Source: an uncultured Clostridia bacterium
GTDB taxonomy: Bacteria; Bacillota; Clostridia; Christensenellales; Borkfalkiaceae
Direction of reading: 5' to 3'
Assembly: GCA_947626575.1 (NCBI GenBank)
Contig: CANQSR010000007.1
Location: 1-64,000 of the forward strand
DNA: 64,000 nucleotides
Shown: one piece after another, positions 46,409-55,580 of the stretch
Layout: the number at the start of each line of letters is the position of its first letter
Numbering within the stretch: position 1 is the stretch's first letter
Translations under genes and position numbers: made by a program
Notes under the pieces: model-generated
What the model saw: the letters and a program-made list of their open reading frames with translations, nothing else
Databases searched by the model: none
What the model was told of the DNA's origin: nothing

Positions 46409-48274
46409 ATGGTAAAGATAATCAGAGAAGGCGCCTACTATTTTGACGGGCGCATCATGAAGGAATCGCAGTCCCACGTCACGCTGGATAGGAAGGCGCT
46501 CGCCGCCAAGAATACCATGACTTACGGCGTCATCGCCGCCCACAACGAGGCGACGAGGCTGGATCCCGCGCTCCGCTTCGACGTCGTCGTCGCGCGGCCC
46601 GATTGCTATCTCGACGTCATCCGCGCGGCCGAGGCGGGCAAGATTTCCGAATTTCCCGTTCCCTGCATCTGCGTGGACGAGGAGGGCGCGGAGGAGGCCT
46701 TCGGCGTGAGCGCGGCCAAGCGCTTCGGCGGCATCTATGTTCCCAAGGGAACCTATTCCGCCGCGGAGTACGTGCGCACCAACGTCGCCATGACGAACGA
46801 CCTCATCCTCTCCTCGTTCCCGCTCACCGTCGGCGCGCTCGGTGCGATGGCGATGTGCGGGGACGGCGGCGATCTTCTGAACGTGCTGTTCTCCGAGCGC
46901 ATCGAAGCGGAGCGGCCGGAGACCGTGGCCGTACATCTCAAAGGCAAACTCCGTGCGGGGGTGGGACCCGTCGATATCGCGCTGGCCGTCGGGCGGGCTT
47001 CGGATGCCGCATGCGGCTTCATCAAGGGCCGTATCCTCGAATTTATCGGAACGGGCATCTCCCGCCTTTCGCAGGAGACGCGCAACGCCATCGACGCCTG
47101 CTTTGCGGACATGGGGTGCCTCTCCACGGTCTGGGAGACCGACGAAAAGACGGAGGAATATTACAAGAGCGTGGGGCGCGCGGACGGCTTTTTCCGCCTT
47201 GCGCCCAAACAGCCCGCCTATTACGACGGCGCCATTCTCGTGGACCTCGGCGCCATCGAACCCATGGCTTCGCTCGGCGGCGCGATCTTCTCCGTCCACG
47301 AACTTCTGGATGAACCCGAAGAAGTACTCGGCAAGGCCGAACAGGCGGCGCGCCGTGCGGGCCGCGAGTGCGACTTCCGCTCGCTCAGAAAGGGAAAGAA
47401 CATCCCCGTCGCGGGGATGCAGCTTCATGAGCAGGGCGACTATGAGACGCTTGCGCGCCTTGCCGACTTCTTGCGCGGCAAAAAGAGCGCGCCCGTCTGC
47501 GTGACGCCCTGTTCCGAACCCGTCCGCCGCGCCCTCGAAAAGGGCGGCTATTTGGAAGTGTTTGAACCCCGCACGATGCCGGAAGGCCTGACCGTGGGGG
47601 ATGGGGTCCTGAAAATGGACGCATGTTCCGCCGCGGCGAGCGCCGCCGCGGGCAAAGTGGCCTCGGCCATGGGCCTCGAATATCCGCGCCGCGTGCGCAA
47701 ATACCGCCATGTTGCCAAACAGACGGACCGCAAGGTCTCGGATTTTTCGGGCGCGCCCAAGAAGGTAAGGCTCGAATGGGGGGACCACGCCCCCGCGCCC
47801 GTCTATGGCAGTCTCCCCAACGCAATGCTTCTGAAAATCGTTCCCGCGGGAGAGGAGGGGGATTTTTCCGAGGCCGCAGGCCTCGTGACCGAATACGGGC
47901 TTCCCATCAGCACGGTTTGCGGCAAACTTGCCGTCTACAAGGACCTTCCCGTCTATGAAGATGACTTCCGCACCGCGCTCTCCATGCGCGCCCGCGGCGT
48001 CGTCGCCGTACTCGCAAAGGAGTACGGAAATTGGCTTTCCGCATGCGTCGATTGGGGCATGGTACCCTTCGTTTCCGTCAAAGCCGAACAGATTACCGAA
48101 GGCTATCTCTATGTGAAAGGCCTCAGAGCGGCGGTGGAACACGGCACGCCCATCGAGGCGCGCTTCCTCAAAGAGGAGAAAAGCATCACGCTGGAATTCC
48201 CCGTGATGGAGGAAGTGGCGCGGGCATGGCTCATCCTCGGCGGCAGGATCCGTGCGCGGGGAGGGGAGAAGTGA
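46409..48274 (+). CDS. Aconitase-fold protein lacking the usual catalytic motifs
   Basis: The protein has 621 residues and reads as a divergent relative of the putative hydratase family (YbhJ-like, aconitase superfamily). Shared landmarks are FGVSAAKRFGGIYVP, GALGAMAMCGDGGDLLN, GVGPVDIALAVG, the ETTCLSS-like region ADMGCLSTVW, YYDGAILVDLGAIEPM, and a C-terminal swivel-like domain. The motifs that normally bind the [4Fe-4S] cluster and substrate are not found: the DSHT-type motif reads SSFPLT, and no CGPC motif is present in the second half. It is also shorter than the usual 700-plus residues. Either the chemistry changed or the protein is non-catalytic. It is translationally coupled to a zinc macrodomain protein. 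Confidence 0.7.
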   Translation: MVKIIREGAYYFDGRIMKESQSHVTLDRKALAAKNTMTYGVIAAHNEATRLDPALRFDVVVARPDCYLDVIRAAEAGKISEFPVPCICVDEEGAEEAFGVSAAKRFGGIYVPKGTYSAAEYVRTNVAMTNDLILSSFPLTVGALGAMAMCGDGGDLLNVLFSERIEAERPETVAVHLKGKLRAGVGPVDIALAVGRASDAACGFIKGRILEFIGTGISRLSQETRNAIDACFADMGCLSTVWETDEKTEEYYKSVGRADGFFRLAPKQPAYYDGAILVDLGAIEPMASLGGAIFSVHELLDEPEEVLGKAEQAARRAGRECDFRSLRKGKNIPVAGMQLHEQGDYETLARLADFLRGKKSAPVCVTPCSEPVRRALEKGGYLEVFEPRTMPEGLTVGDGVLKMDACSAAASAAAGKVASAMGLEYPRRVRKYRHVAKQTDRKVSDFSGAPKKVRLEWGDHAPAPVYGSLPNAMLLKIVPAGEEGDFSEAAGLVTEYGLPISTVCGKLAVYKDLPVYEDDFRTALSMRARGVVAVLAKEYGNWLSACVDWGMVPFVSVKAEQITEGYLYVKGLRAAVEHGTPIEARFLKEEKSITLEFPVMEEVARAWLILGGRIRARGGEK

Positions 48275-49116
48275 GCCTCGGCGAATACCGCTCTGCCATA
48301 GACCTCACGCCCTACCCCCGCCCGCAACCGCTCGGCGCGGACGAAAAGAACGGGGCGTGCGATACGTTGCTCCGCTTTCTGATGCGCGAGCGCGGCCTCA
48401 TCGCGGCATTTTCCTCGACGTATGAGAGAAAGCGCGCGCTCGTACGCGCGCAGATGAACACGCGCCAGCCGTTGCCCGTCCCCGCCGATATCCTCGACGT
48501 GCAGGACCGTCTCTTCTGGACGGAGAGCATCGAGCGCGGCATCGTGAACGTCAGCGATATCCCCGCGGTAAAATACGATATCGCGCTCTGGGAGGGGGAT
48601 ATCTCGCGGCTCGAAGCCGATGCCATCGTCAACGCGGCCAACAAGTCCCTTTTGGGGTGCTTCCTCGCGGGCCACAACTGCATCGACAACGTCATCCATT
48701 CGGCGGCGGGGATGCAGCTTAGAAACGATTGCAGGCGCATCATCTCCGCCATCGGACACGAGGAGGAGAACGGCAACGCCCGCATCACGCGGGCCTATAA
48801 TCTGCCCGCGCGCTATGTCATCCACACCGTCGGACCCATGGTGGGGCGCTCGGTCACGGACGAACAGCGGGCGGACCTTCGCGGATGCTATCTCTCCTCC
48901 CTCGATCTGGCAATGGAGATGGGGCTGCACAGCATCGTGTTCTGCTGCATCGGCACGGGCGTGTTCAATTTCCCCTCCGACGAGGCGGCGGAGATCGCGA
49001 CGGGGACCGTCGTAAAATGGAAACTGCGCAATGCTTCCTATCCGCTCAAAGTGGTCTTTGATACCTTCCGCCCGTCGGATACCAAGATCTACAAGACCAT
49101 TTTGGGGATGATGTGA
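48271..49116 (+). CDS. Zinc-dependent macrodomain ADP-ribosyl hydrolase
   Basis: A protein-ADP-ribose hydrolase of 281 residues. The macrodomain starts near residue 105 (LEADAIVNAANKSLLGC). CFLAGHNCIDNVIHSAAG carries the Cys-His-Cys zinc ligands of the Zn-macro class, known in Staphylococcus and Streptococcus to remove ADP-ribose placed by SirTM sirtuins. YVIHTVGP and CCIGTGVFNFP complete the ADP-ribose site. An N-terminal helical region of about 100 residues is typical of this class. Start GTG at 48271 overlaps the preceding stop by four bases. No sirtuin or lipoyl-carrier gene is next to it, unlike in the known operons. Confidence 0.85.
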   Translation: MSLGEYRSAIDLTPYPRPQPLGADEKNGACDTLLRFLMRERGLIAAFSSTYERKRALVRAQMNTRQPLPVPADILDVQDRLFWTESIERGIVNVSDIPAVKYDIALWEGDISRLEADAIVNAANKSLLGCFLAGHNCIDNVIHSAAGMQLRNDCRRIISAIGHEEENGNARITRAYNLPARYVIHTVGPMVGRSVTDEQRADLRGCYLSSLDLAMEMGLHSIVFCCIGTGVFNFPSDEAAEIATGTVVKWKLRNASYPLKVVFDTFRPSDTKIYKTILGMM

Positions 49117-49215
49117 GGCCGCAAGGTTTGAAGGCCCGCAGGGCATGACTTCGGAGGAAATCCGCGATACGGTATAAAAAAACGACCCCATGTGGGTATT
49201 TAAGGAGAATAAAGA

Positions 49216-49809
49216 ATGACTGATTTGCTTTTGATCTCTACGGGCGGCATCGTCGGGATCGCCATCGCCGCCGTCGTGGTGGTACTCGTTCTTGCGCTCG
49301 TCATCTGGTACGTCTCGTGCTATAACGGGTTCAAGACGCTGTCCAACCGTGCAGAAGAGGCGTGGGCGACCATCGACGTCCAGCTGAAAAAACGCTATGA
49401 CCTCATCCCCAACATCGTCGCTACCGTGAAGGGATACGCCAAGCACGAATCCGGGACGCTCGAACGCGTCGTTGCGGCGCGCAACGCGGCAATGTCCGCG
49501 CGCGGGGACGAACGCCTCGCCGCGGAGAATGCTCTCTCAGGTACCTTGAAGAGCCTGTTTGCGCTCAGCGAGGCCTATCCCGACCTCAAAGCCAACGCCA
49601 ACTTCATGGATCTTCAACGCCAACTGCAATCGGTGGAGAACGAACTTGCAAGCGCAAGGAGATACTTCAACGGCGTCGTCAAGGAACTCAACACCAAAAT
49701 CGATCTCTTCCCGTCCAACCTCGTTGCAAAGCGGATGCGGCTGGAAAAGCGCAAGTATTTCGAGTTGGAGAGCGAGGAAGAACGCCGCAACGTGAAGGTG
49801 GAATTTTAA
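49216..49809 (+). CDS. lemA: LemA family protein
   Basis: The protein has 197 residues. One N-terminal membrane segment (about 10-33) is followed by a coiled, helical domain. The family hallmark is YNGFKTLSNRAEEAWATIDV, then LKKRYDLIPNIVATVKGYAKHE, and later NELASARRYFNGVVKELNTKID. LemA proteins are common, with a membrane-linked role that is not well defined. AAGGAGA precedes the ATG. The DUF2207 gene begins on its last base pair, the usual LemA-DUF2207 pairing. Confidence 0.92.
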   Translation: MTDLLLISTGGIVGIAIAAVVVVLVLALVIWYVSCYNGFKTLSNRAEEAWATIDVQLKKRYDLIPNIVATVKGYAKHESGTLERVVAARNAAMSARGDERLAAENALSGTLKSLFALSEAYPDLKANANFMDLQRQLQSVENELASARRYFNGVVKELNTKIDLFPSNLVAKRMRLEKRKYFELESEEERRNVKVEF

Positions 49810-51683
49810 TGAACCCGGCCAAAAGGGGATGGGCGTTGCTATGCGCCCTTCTCCTTCTTTTGTTTACGTTGCTTCCCGCCCTGCCCGTGCGTGCGGGCGC
49901 GGCGTCCCCGTCCTATGACATCCTCTCCATGGACGTCGCGCTCGAACTCTCTGCCGACCGCACGGCCAAGGTAAGGGAGACGTTGGAAGTCTCCTTTTCG
50001 GGCGTGGGGCATGGGATCATCCGCGATTTCGACCTCAGCGAGGGCGTGCGCTATGCGCACATCTATGCCACGCGGGACGGCTCGGACGTCTATACGCAGA
50101 CCAAATTCGATACCGACGACATGCTCTCGCTCTATATCGGCGACGAGACCGAGCCGCTTGAACGGGACAGGATATACCGCTATGTCATCACCTATGCGAT
50201 GGCCATCCCTACGCGCGGGGAGGAGGGGTATTTGCCCCTCGACGTCGTCGGCTTCGATTGGAGCGCCACCATCCGCAAGGTCAGCGCAGAGGTAACTCTG
50301 CCCGCGGGGCCAGATAAATACCTCATTTATTCGGGGGCCGCCGGCAGCACGGCCAACGCCTATGGCATCTCCGCCGAGCTTTCCGGCAACGTGTTGCGCC
50401 TTACGGGGGAGGACCTCAAAGGCGGCATCACGCTCGACCTTCAATTCGGGGCGGGCGTATTGGGCCATTCCGTGGATTTTTCCCTGCTCTATGTCTGTCT
50501 GGCCGCGCTCGTTCTTCTCGGTGCGCTGTTCATCCTCAAATTTTGTTTTGCGCGACAACCCTTGCTCACGCGCACGCTCAACTTCACCGCGCCCGGCGAG
50601 ATGGACCCGCTGCTCATGGGCGTGCGGTTCGACGGCACTGCCGATGCGGAGGACCTCGGCGCGCTCGTCTTTTGGTTCGCAAGCGAGGGGTACCTCACCA
50701 TCGACCTCTCGGATGAGGACGACCCCGTTCTCATCCGCACGCAAAAGGAGCTTCCCGCGGATGCGCCCGCGCATCAGGCCGTCTTTCTCGGCGGACTCTT
50801 TGCGCACGGGACGGAAGTCAAACTTTCCTCCCTCAAAAACTCGTTCTATACGACCGCGGACAGCGTGCGCAACATCGTGCGCGGGGGGAAGCCCCGCAAC
50901 GAGCAGAAGAGCTTTGCGCTCATGACGATTTTCGGCGTCTTGACGGTCCTTCTGCTCGGCGTCGGGGCGTGGCTCTATGACGTCCTCACGGTGGGCGGCT
51001 TTTTCTTCCGCTTGCTGCCCTTCCTCCTCACCGCCCTGCCCTACATCATCTCCGCAGTCATCTCCTACAAAGCGCAACAGTATGTGTTCAAGCGCAAACG
51101 GGTTTTGACGGCGCTTCTGATGGGTGCGGCCGTCATCGCGGGGTGCGTTCCCGCCGTCTGCATACTTCTGGGTTACAGCCCCGCCGTTTCGCATTGGGCG
51201 CATTTGGCCATGACGGTCTGCGCCTCGATCGCGGGCATGGGTGCCTCGTTTTTGGTCGTACGCACCAAAGAATATACGGATTGGCTGGGCAAGATCCTCG
51301 GATTCAGGGAGTTTATGCAAACCGCCGAGAAGGAGCGCATCGAGGCCATGCTCCAAGAGCAGCCCGCCTTCTATTATCATATTTTGCCCTATGCGCAGGT
51401 CCTCGGCGTCAGTTCGGCGTGGACGGAAAAATTCAAGGGGCTTGCGATGTCCGAGCCGCCATACCTTCGTTACCGCACGGGCGATACGATTTTTACGGCC
51501 GTCCTTTGGAGCCGCACGTTCCGCACGCTGAACCTCACGATGGCGCGCAATTTCACGGTGCGTCCGCACAGTACTTCGGGGCCTTCCAACCGCGGCGGTG
51601 GCTTCGGCGGCGGCTTTGGCGGAGGGTTCGGCGGCGGCCACGGCGGCGGGGGATTCGGCGGTGGCGGCGGCAGAAGTTTCTGA
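49809..51683 (+). CDS. DUF2207 family membrane protein
   Basis: An exported, membrane-bound protein of 624 residues. A signal peptide covers about residues 1-33 (ALLLLLFTLLPALPVRAGA). A beta-rich extracellular DUF2207 domain runs to about 215, followed by a membrane segment (LLYVCLAALVLLGALFIL), a cytoplasmic helical part, two to four further hydrophobic segments between about 370 and 480, and a Gly-rich tail with GGGFGGG repeats ending RSF. The family is usually encoded beside lemA, as here, and its function is unknown. The start overlaps lemA by one base. Confidence 0.9.
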   Translation: MNPAKRGWALLCALLLLLFTLLPALPVRAGAASPSYDILSMDVALELSADRTAKVRETLEVSFSGVGHGIIRDFDLSEGVRYAHIYATRDGSDVYTQTKFDTDDMLSLYIGDETEPLERDRIYRYVITYAMAIPTRGEEGYLPLDVVGFDWSATIRKVSAEVTLPAGPDKYLIYSGAAGSTANAYGISAELSGNVLRLTGEDLKGGITLDLQFGAGVLGHSVDFSLLYVCLAALVLLGALFILKFCFARQPLLTRTLNFTAPGEMDPLLMGVRFDGTADAEDLGALVFWFASEGYLTIDLSDEDDPVLIRTQKELPADAPAHQAVFLGGLFAHGTEVKLSSLKNSFYTTADSVRNIVRGGKPRNEQKSFALMTIFGVLTVLLLGVGAWLYDVLTVGGFFFRLLPFLLTALPYIISAVISYKAQQYVFKRKRVLTALLMGAAVIAGCVPAVCILLGYSPAVSHWAHLAMTVCASIAGMGASFLVVRTKEYTDWLGKILGFREFMQTAEKERIEAMLQEQPAFYYHILPYAQVLGVSSAWTEKFKGLAMSEPPYLRYRTGDTIFTAVLWSRTFRTLNLTMARNFTVRPHSTSGPSNRGGGFGGGFGGGFGGGHGGGGFGGGGGRSF

Positions 51684-51748
51684 GAAAAACGCACCCCATA
51701 TCCCCAAAACGGGGAAAATGGCTTCGCGCCCGCAACCTTAATTTGCCT

Positions 51749-53212
51749 ATGAAACACTATATCATATCCATTGATGCAGGCACAACATCCGTGCGCGCCT
51801 TCCTCTATGACGTGGAGGAGGACCGCTTTGTCCACCGCGCCCAGCAGGAGGTGGAGAGCAGTTTTCCGCACCCCGGCTGGGTGGAACAGGATGCGGGCGA
51901 GATATTCTTCAAGGTGGCCTATGTCCTCAGCGACTGCGCGCGCGCCGCGTCGGGCGGCATGATCGCGGGTGTGGGCATCACCAACCAGCGCGAGACGGTC
52001 GTCCTCTTCGATAGCGCAACGGGCGAACCCGTCTGCCCCGCCATCGTATGGCAGTGCCGCCGCACGAGCGATTATTGCGCCTCCATCCCCAAGGCGGATG
52101 CCTGCCTCATCCGCGAAAAGACGGGCCTTCTTCCCGACGCCTATTTTTCCGCGAGCAAGATCAAGTGGATGCTGGAAAACGTGCCGTCCGCGCGGGAACT
52201 CCTCGCCAAGGGGCGGCTGCGCGCGGGGACGGTGGATAGCTACCTCATCTTCCGCCTCTCGGAGGGCAGGAGCTTTGCGACGGACTACACGAACGCCTCG
52301 CGCACCATGCTCTTCAACATCCACACCCTCGGCTGGGACGACGGCCTTCTCGCTTACTTCGGCATCCCCAAGAGCATTCTTCCGACGCCGCTTCCGTGCG
52401 ACCGTGTGATGGCTACCCTCGGACATGGTGTACCCGTCGCGGGTGTGATGGGGGATCAGCAGGCCGCTCTCTTCGGGCAGGCGTGCTTCGGTGCGGGCGA
52501 TAGCAAAGTGACGTACGGCACGGGCCTTTTCATGCTCTTCCCCACGGGGACGAAGCCCGTCTTTTCGGATAACGGGCTTCTCACGACGGTGGGCGCCGCC
52601 TATCGCGGCAAGACGACTTACGCCCTCGAAGGGAGCATCTTCCACGCGGGCAGCGGCGTACAATGGCTCAGGGACGAGATGGGCCTCATCGAAAATGCGG
52701 CCGAGAGCGAACGCCTTGCGCGCGCGGCGGAAAATAACGGCGGCGTATATTTCGTTCCCGCCTTTACGGGTCTCGGCGCGCCCTATTGGGACCCGTCCGC
52801 GCGGGGCCTTCTTGCGGGCATTTCGCGGGGGACGAGGCGCGAACACGTCGTGCGGGCCGTCCTCGAAAGCATCGCTTACGGTGCGCGCGACCTCGCCGCC
52901 TGTATGGAGAAGGGGAGCGGGATCCCGTTGAAAAAAGTCAAATGCGACGGCGGCGCTTCTGCCAACGACTTTTTGATGCAGTTTCAGGCAGACGTTCTGA
53001 ACATTCCCGTGGACCGTCCTTCGGAGCGCGAATCCACGGCGCTCGGCGCGGCGCACATGTGCGCCCTCGCGCTGGGTGCGACGGACGAAGAAACGCTCGC
53101 AAATTCCCGCCGTTCGGAGCGCGTATTTGAGCCTTCGGCCGAGCGTGAAAAATACGAAAATCTATACATGGGGTACAAAAAAGCGGTCGCACGCGCCCTC
53201 ATGAAGCCTTAA
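51749..53212 (+). CDS. glpK: Glycerol kinase
   Basis: A FGGY-family sugar kinase of 487 residues that phosphorylates glycerol. The N-terminal ASKHA motif is ISIDAGTTSVRAFLYD, and the family motifs GITNQRETVVLFD, ATDYTNASRTMLFNIHTLGWDD and FVPAFTGLGAPYWDP are present. The length is close to the common 500 residues. The ATG at 51749 begins the family sequence; the upstream open frame lies inside the DUF2207 gene and is not coding. The ribosome-binding site is weak. No glpF or glpD is adjacent. It could also act on a related polyol. Confidence 0.88.
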   Translation: MKHYIISIDAGTTSVRAFLYDVEEDRFVHRAQQEVESSFPHPGWVEQDAGEIFFKVAYVLSDCARAASGGMIAGVGITNQRETVVLFDSATGEPVCPAIVWQCRRTSDYCASIPKADACLIREKTGLLPDAYFSASKIKWMLENVPSARELLAKGRLRAGTVDSYLIFRLSEGRSFATDYTNASRTMLFNIHTLGWDDGLLAYFGIPKSILPTPLPCDRVMATLGHGVPVAGVMGDQQAALFGQACFGAGDSKVTYGTGLFMLFPTGTKPVFSDNGLLTTVGAAYRGKTTYALEGSIFHAGSGVQWLRDEMGLIENAAESERLARAAENNGGVYFVPAFTGLGAPYWDPSARGLLAGISRGTRREHVVRAVLESIAYGARDLAACMEKGSGIPLKKVKCDGGASANDFLMQFQADVLNIPVDRPSERESTALGAAHMCALALGATDEETLANSRRSERVFEPSAEREKYENLYMGYKKAVARALMKP

Positions 53213-53251
53213 CGAAACTAAAAAATCAAAACGAAATTATCGGAGGTAACT

Positions 53252-54004
53252 ATGGAAAAGATCACACAGACGGCGGGGAGAAAGGCGCTCGGAGAATTTG
53301 CGCCCGACTTTGCGCACTATAACGACGACGTTTTGTTCGGCGAGAATTGGAACAACCGCGATATCGACCATAAGACGCGTTGCCTCATCACGGTCGTTGC
53401 GCTGATGGCGTCGGGCGTCACCGATTCCTCGCTGAGGTACCACCTTGAAAACGCCAAAAAGGCGGGGGTGACGAAAAAGGAGATCGCGGCGGCCGTCACG
53501 CATACGGGGTTCTATGCGGGCTGGCCCAAGGCGTGGGCTGTGTTCAACATGGCGAAGGAAGTCTGGGCGGAAGAGACTGCTAAGACCCCGATGGCGGCGC
53601 ATGCAAGCCAAATGGTGTTTCCCATCGGCGCGCCCAACGACGTATTCAAGCAATATTTCAGCGGCAAGAGCTACCTTGCGCCCGTCTCCAACGAGCAGGT
53701 CGGCGTGTTCAACGTGACGTTCGAGCCGCGGTGCCGCAACAATTGGCACATCCACCGCGCAAAGAGCGGCGGCGGACAGATTTTGATCTGCGTTGCGGGG
53801 CGTGGCTATTATCAGGAATGGGGCAAGAAGGCCGTTCTCATGGAGCCGGGCGACTGCATCAACATTCCCGCGGGCGTCAAGCATTGGCACGGCGCGGCGA
53901 AGGATAGCTGGTTTTCCCATCTCGCCATCGAAGTTCCGGGCGAGGGGCTTTCCAACGAATGGCTGGAACCCGTCAGCGAGGAGCAATACGACCTCTGCCC
54001 GTGA
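53252..54004 (+). CDS. Carboxymuconolactone decarboxylase-cupin fusion
   Basis: The protein has 250 residues with two domains. Residues 1-110 form the CMD/AhpD-like part (WNNRDIDHKTRCLITVVALM, then AGVTKKEIAAAVTHTGFYAGWPKAW), without the CxxC of AhpD. Residues 140-235 form a cupin: NNWHIHRAKSGGGQILICVAGRGYYQEWG, with further metal-ligand His residues in VKHWHGA. Such fusions are common in Bacillota as small detoxification or redox enzymes of unknown substrate. GGAGG precedes the ATG. A hairpin terminator follows. Confidence 0.85.
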   Translation: MEKITQTAGRKALGEFAPDFAHYNDDVLFGENWNNRDIDHKTRCLITVVALMASGVTDSSLRYHLENAKKAGVTKKEIAAAVTHTGFYAGWPKAWAVFNMAKEVWAEETAKTPMAAHASQMVFPIGAPNDVFKQYFSGKSYLAPVSNEQVGVFNVTFEPRCRNNWHIHRAKSGGGQILICVAGRGYYQEWGKKAVLMEPGDCINIPAGVKHWHGAAKDSWFSHLAIEVPGEGLSNEWLEPVSEEQYDLCP

Positions 54005-54036
54005 CCCGCAAAGAACCTATCCGTGGCGATTTATAG

Positions 54037-54066
54037 CAGCGAGGAAGTTGTTCCCCGCTGTTTTTG
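54037..54066 (+). terminator. Terminator after the CMD-cupin gene
   Basis: CAGCG-A-GGAA and TTCC-C-CGCTG pair with one mismatch around GTTG, followed by TTTTTG. Confidence 0.75.
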
Positions 54067-54121
54067 TTTGGCCGAACGCCTGTACGGGCGGTTGCCATAG
54101 CCGCCGTTTCTATGCACCGAA

Positions 54122-54176
54122 GTTATAGCGGATTGCAAAAACGGTATTTTACTTTAAGCCTTTCCCGCGCTATAAT
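54122..54176 (+). promoter_or_regulatory. LysR-type site and promoter of the flavodoxin operon
   Basis: GTTATAGCGGATTGCAAAA (54122-54140) precedes TTTACT (54148-54153) and TATAAT (54171-54176), with a 17-bp spacer. The same box, with the same distance to the -35 box and the same spacer, is present at 57003-57057 beside the LysR gene. The shared geometry marks it as that regulator's activation site. Confidence 0.75.
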
Positions 54177-54197
54177 ATAGGCAAGAAGGAGGAAAAT

Positions 54198-54710
54198 ATG
54201 GCAAATTTGATTGTTTATTATTCTCGCAAAGGCGAGAACTATTGGAACGGTTCGATAAAAAATCTTTCAAAAGGCAATACCGAACGCGTTGCCGAGTTTA
54301 TCCAAAAGGCGGTCGGCGGAGACCTCTTTGAGGTCGAAACCGTAAAACCATACGCAAAAAGTTATTACGAGTGCATCGAGGAAGCAAAGGCGGAACTTCG
54401 CGCAAACGCCCGTCCCGAAATCAAAGGATATGTCGAGGATATTTCGGGGTATGATACGATCTTCGTCGGCTACCCGAATTGGTGGGGGCAGATGCCGATG
54501 TGTATGTGTACCTTCCTCGAACATTACGATCTTTCGGGCAAGAAAATACTTCCCTTCTGCACGAACGAAGGGAGCGGGATGGGTTCGAGCGAAAGGCAAC
54601 TGAAAAGTGTCTGCAAAGGCGCGGTCGTCGCCGCGGGACTTTCCATCCACGGCGCGGAAGCCGAGCAGTCGGAAACGAAAGTTTCCGCTTGGGCAAAGAA
54701 AAATATTTGA
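54198..54710 (+). CDS. Flavodoxin
   Basis: A flavodoxin-like protein of 170 residues. The FMN phosphate loop reads YYSRKGENYWNGS, with an insertion also seen in the flavodoxin_4-like group, and the second FMN loop is YPNWWGQMP. GGAGG is four to five bases from the ATG. It forms an operon with an aldo/keto reductase gene 12 bases downstream and is probably activated by the LysR protein encoded at 56101-56943. The module fits an inducible redox response, but the inducer is unknown. Confidence 0.88.
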   Translation: MANLIVYYSRKGENYWNGSIKNLSKGNTERVAEFIQKAVGGDLFEVETVKPYAKSYYECIEEAKAELRANARPEIKGYVEDISGYDTIFVGYPNWWGQMPMCMCTFLEHYDLSGKKILPFCTNEGSGMGSSERQLKSVCKGAVVAAGLSIHGAEAEQSETKVSAWAKKNI

Positions 54711-54722
54711 ATGGAGGGAAAT

Positions 54723-55574
54723 ATGAAATACTTTGATTTGAACAACGGGGTAAAAATGCCCATGGTGGGGATCGGGACCTACCTGCTTTCCCCCGAAGAA
54801 GCGGAAAATTCCGTCTATGAGGCTTTGAAAGCGGGCTATCCGATGATAGACACGGCAAACGCCTACATGAACGAGCGCGGCGTCGGCCGTGGAATCAAAC
54901 GGAGCGGCGTCAAGCGTGAGGACGTTTTCCTCGTCACGAAGCTGTGGCCCACCGAATACGAAAACGGTGACAAGGCGATCGACGATACGCTCGCACGGCT
55001 CGGCACCGACTACATTGATCTCCTCTTTTTGCATCAGCCCGTCGGCAATTATCTCGAAGGTTACAGGGCGTTGGAGCGGGCGTACAAAGCGGGAAAAATC
55101 AAGGCGATCGGGCTTTCCAACTTTCCCCTCGACAGGCTTCAAAACGTGCTTTCAAATTGCACCGTCATTCCGCAGGTCGTGCAGGTCGAGGCGCACCCGT
55201 ACTATCCGCAGACCGAACTCAAAGAATATCTCAAAAAATCTGGGATGGGACTCATGGCTTGGTACCCTTTGGGACACGGCGATAAGAGCCTCATCAAACA
55301 GGAAGTGTTCACGCGGCTTGCCGAAAAGTACCATAAAACCAACGCGCAGGTGATTCTTCATTGGCACACGCAGGTCGGAAATATCGTCATCCCCGGTTCC
55401 AAAAATCCCGAACACATCAAGAGCAATCTCGATATTCTCGACTTTGACTTGACCGACGACGAACTCAAAGAGATCGCCGCGCTCGACAAGGGCAAACGCT
55501 ATTATAATATGGCGATCGAGGACGAAGAAAGGGCGTTCATGAATTGGCAGGTGGACTTCAACGAACAGCCGTAA
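54723..55574 (+). CDS. Aldo/keto reductase
   Basis: A TIM-barrel NADPH-dependent reductase of 283 residues. Family features are GYPMIDTANAYMNERGVG (catalytic Asp and Tyr), VFLVTKLWPTEY (Lys), DLLFLHQPVG (His) and VIPGSKNPEHIKSNL (cofactor binding). It resembles the AKR5-like reductases that act on small aldehydes and methylglyoxal. GGAGGG is five bases upstream of the ATG at 54723. A hairpin-bounded non-coding block starts six bases after the stop. Confidence 0.9.
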   Translation: MKYFDLNNGVKMPMVGIGTYLLSPEEAENSVYEALKAGYPMIDTANAYMNERGVGRGIKRSGVKREDVFLVTKLWPTEYENGDKAIDDTLARLGTDYIDLLFLHQPVGNYLEGYRALERAYKAGKIKAIGLSNFPLDRLQNVLSNCTVIPQVVQVEAHPYYPQTELKEYLKKSGMGLMAWYPLGHGDKSLIKQEVFTRLAEKYHKTNAQVILHWHTQVGNIVIPGSKNPEHIKSNLDILDFDLTDDELKEIAALDKGKRYYNMAIEDEERAFMNWQVDFNEQP

Positions 55575-55580
55575 AAAGTT

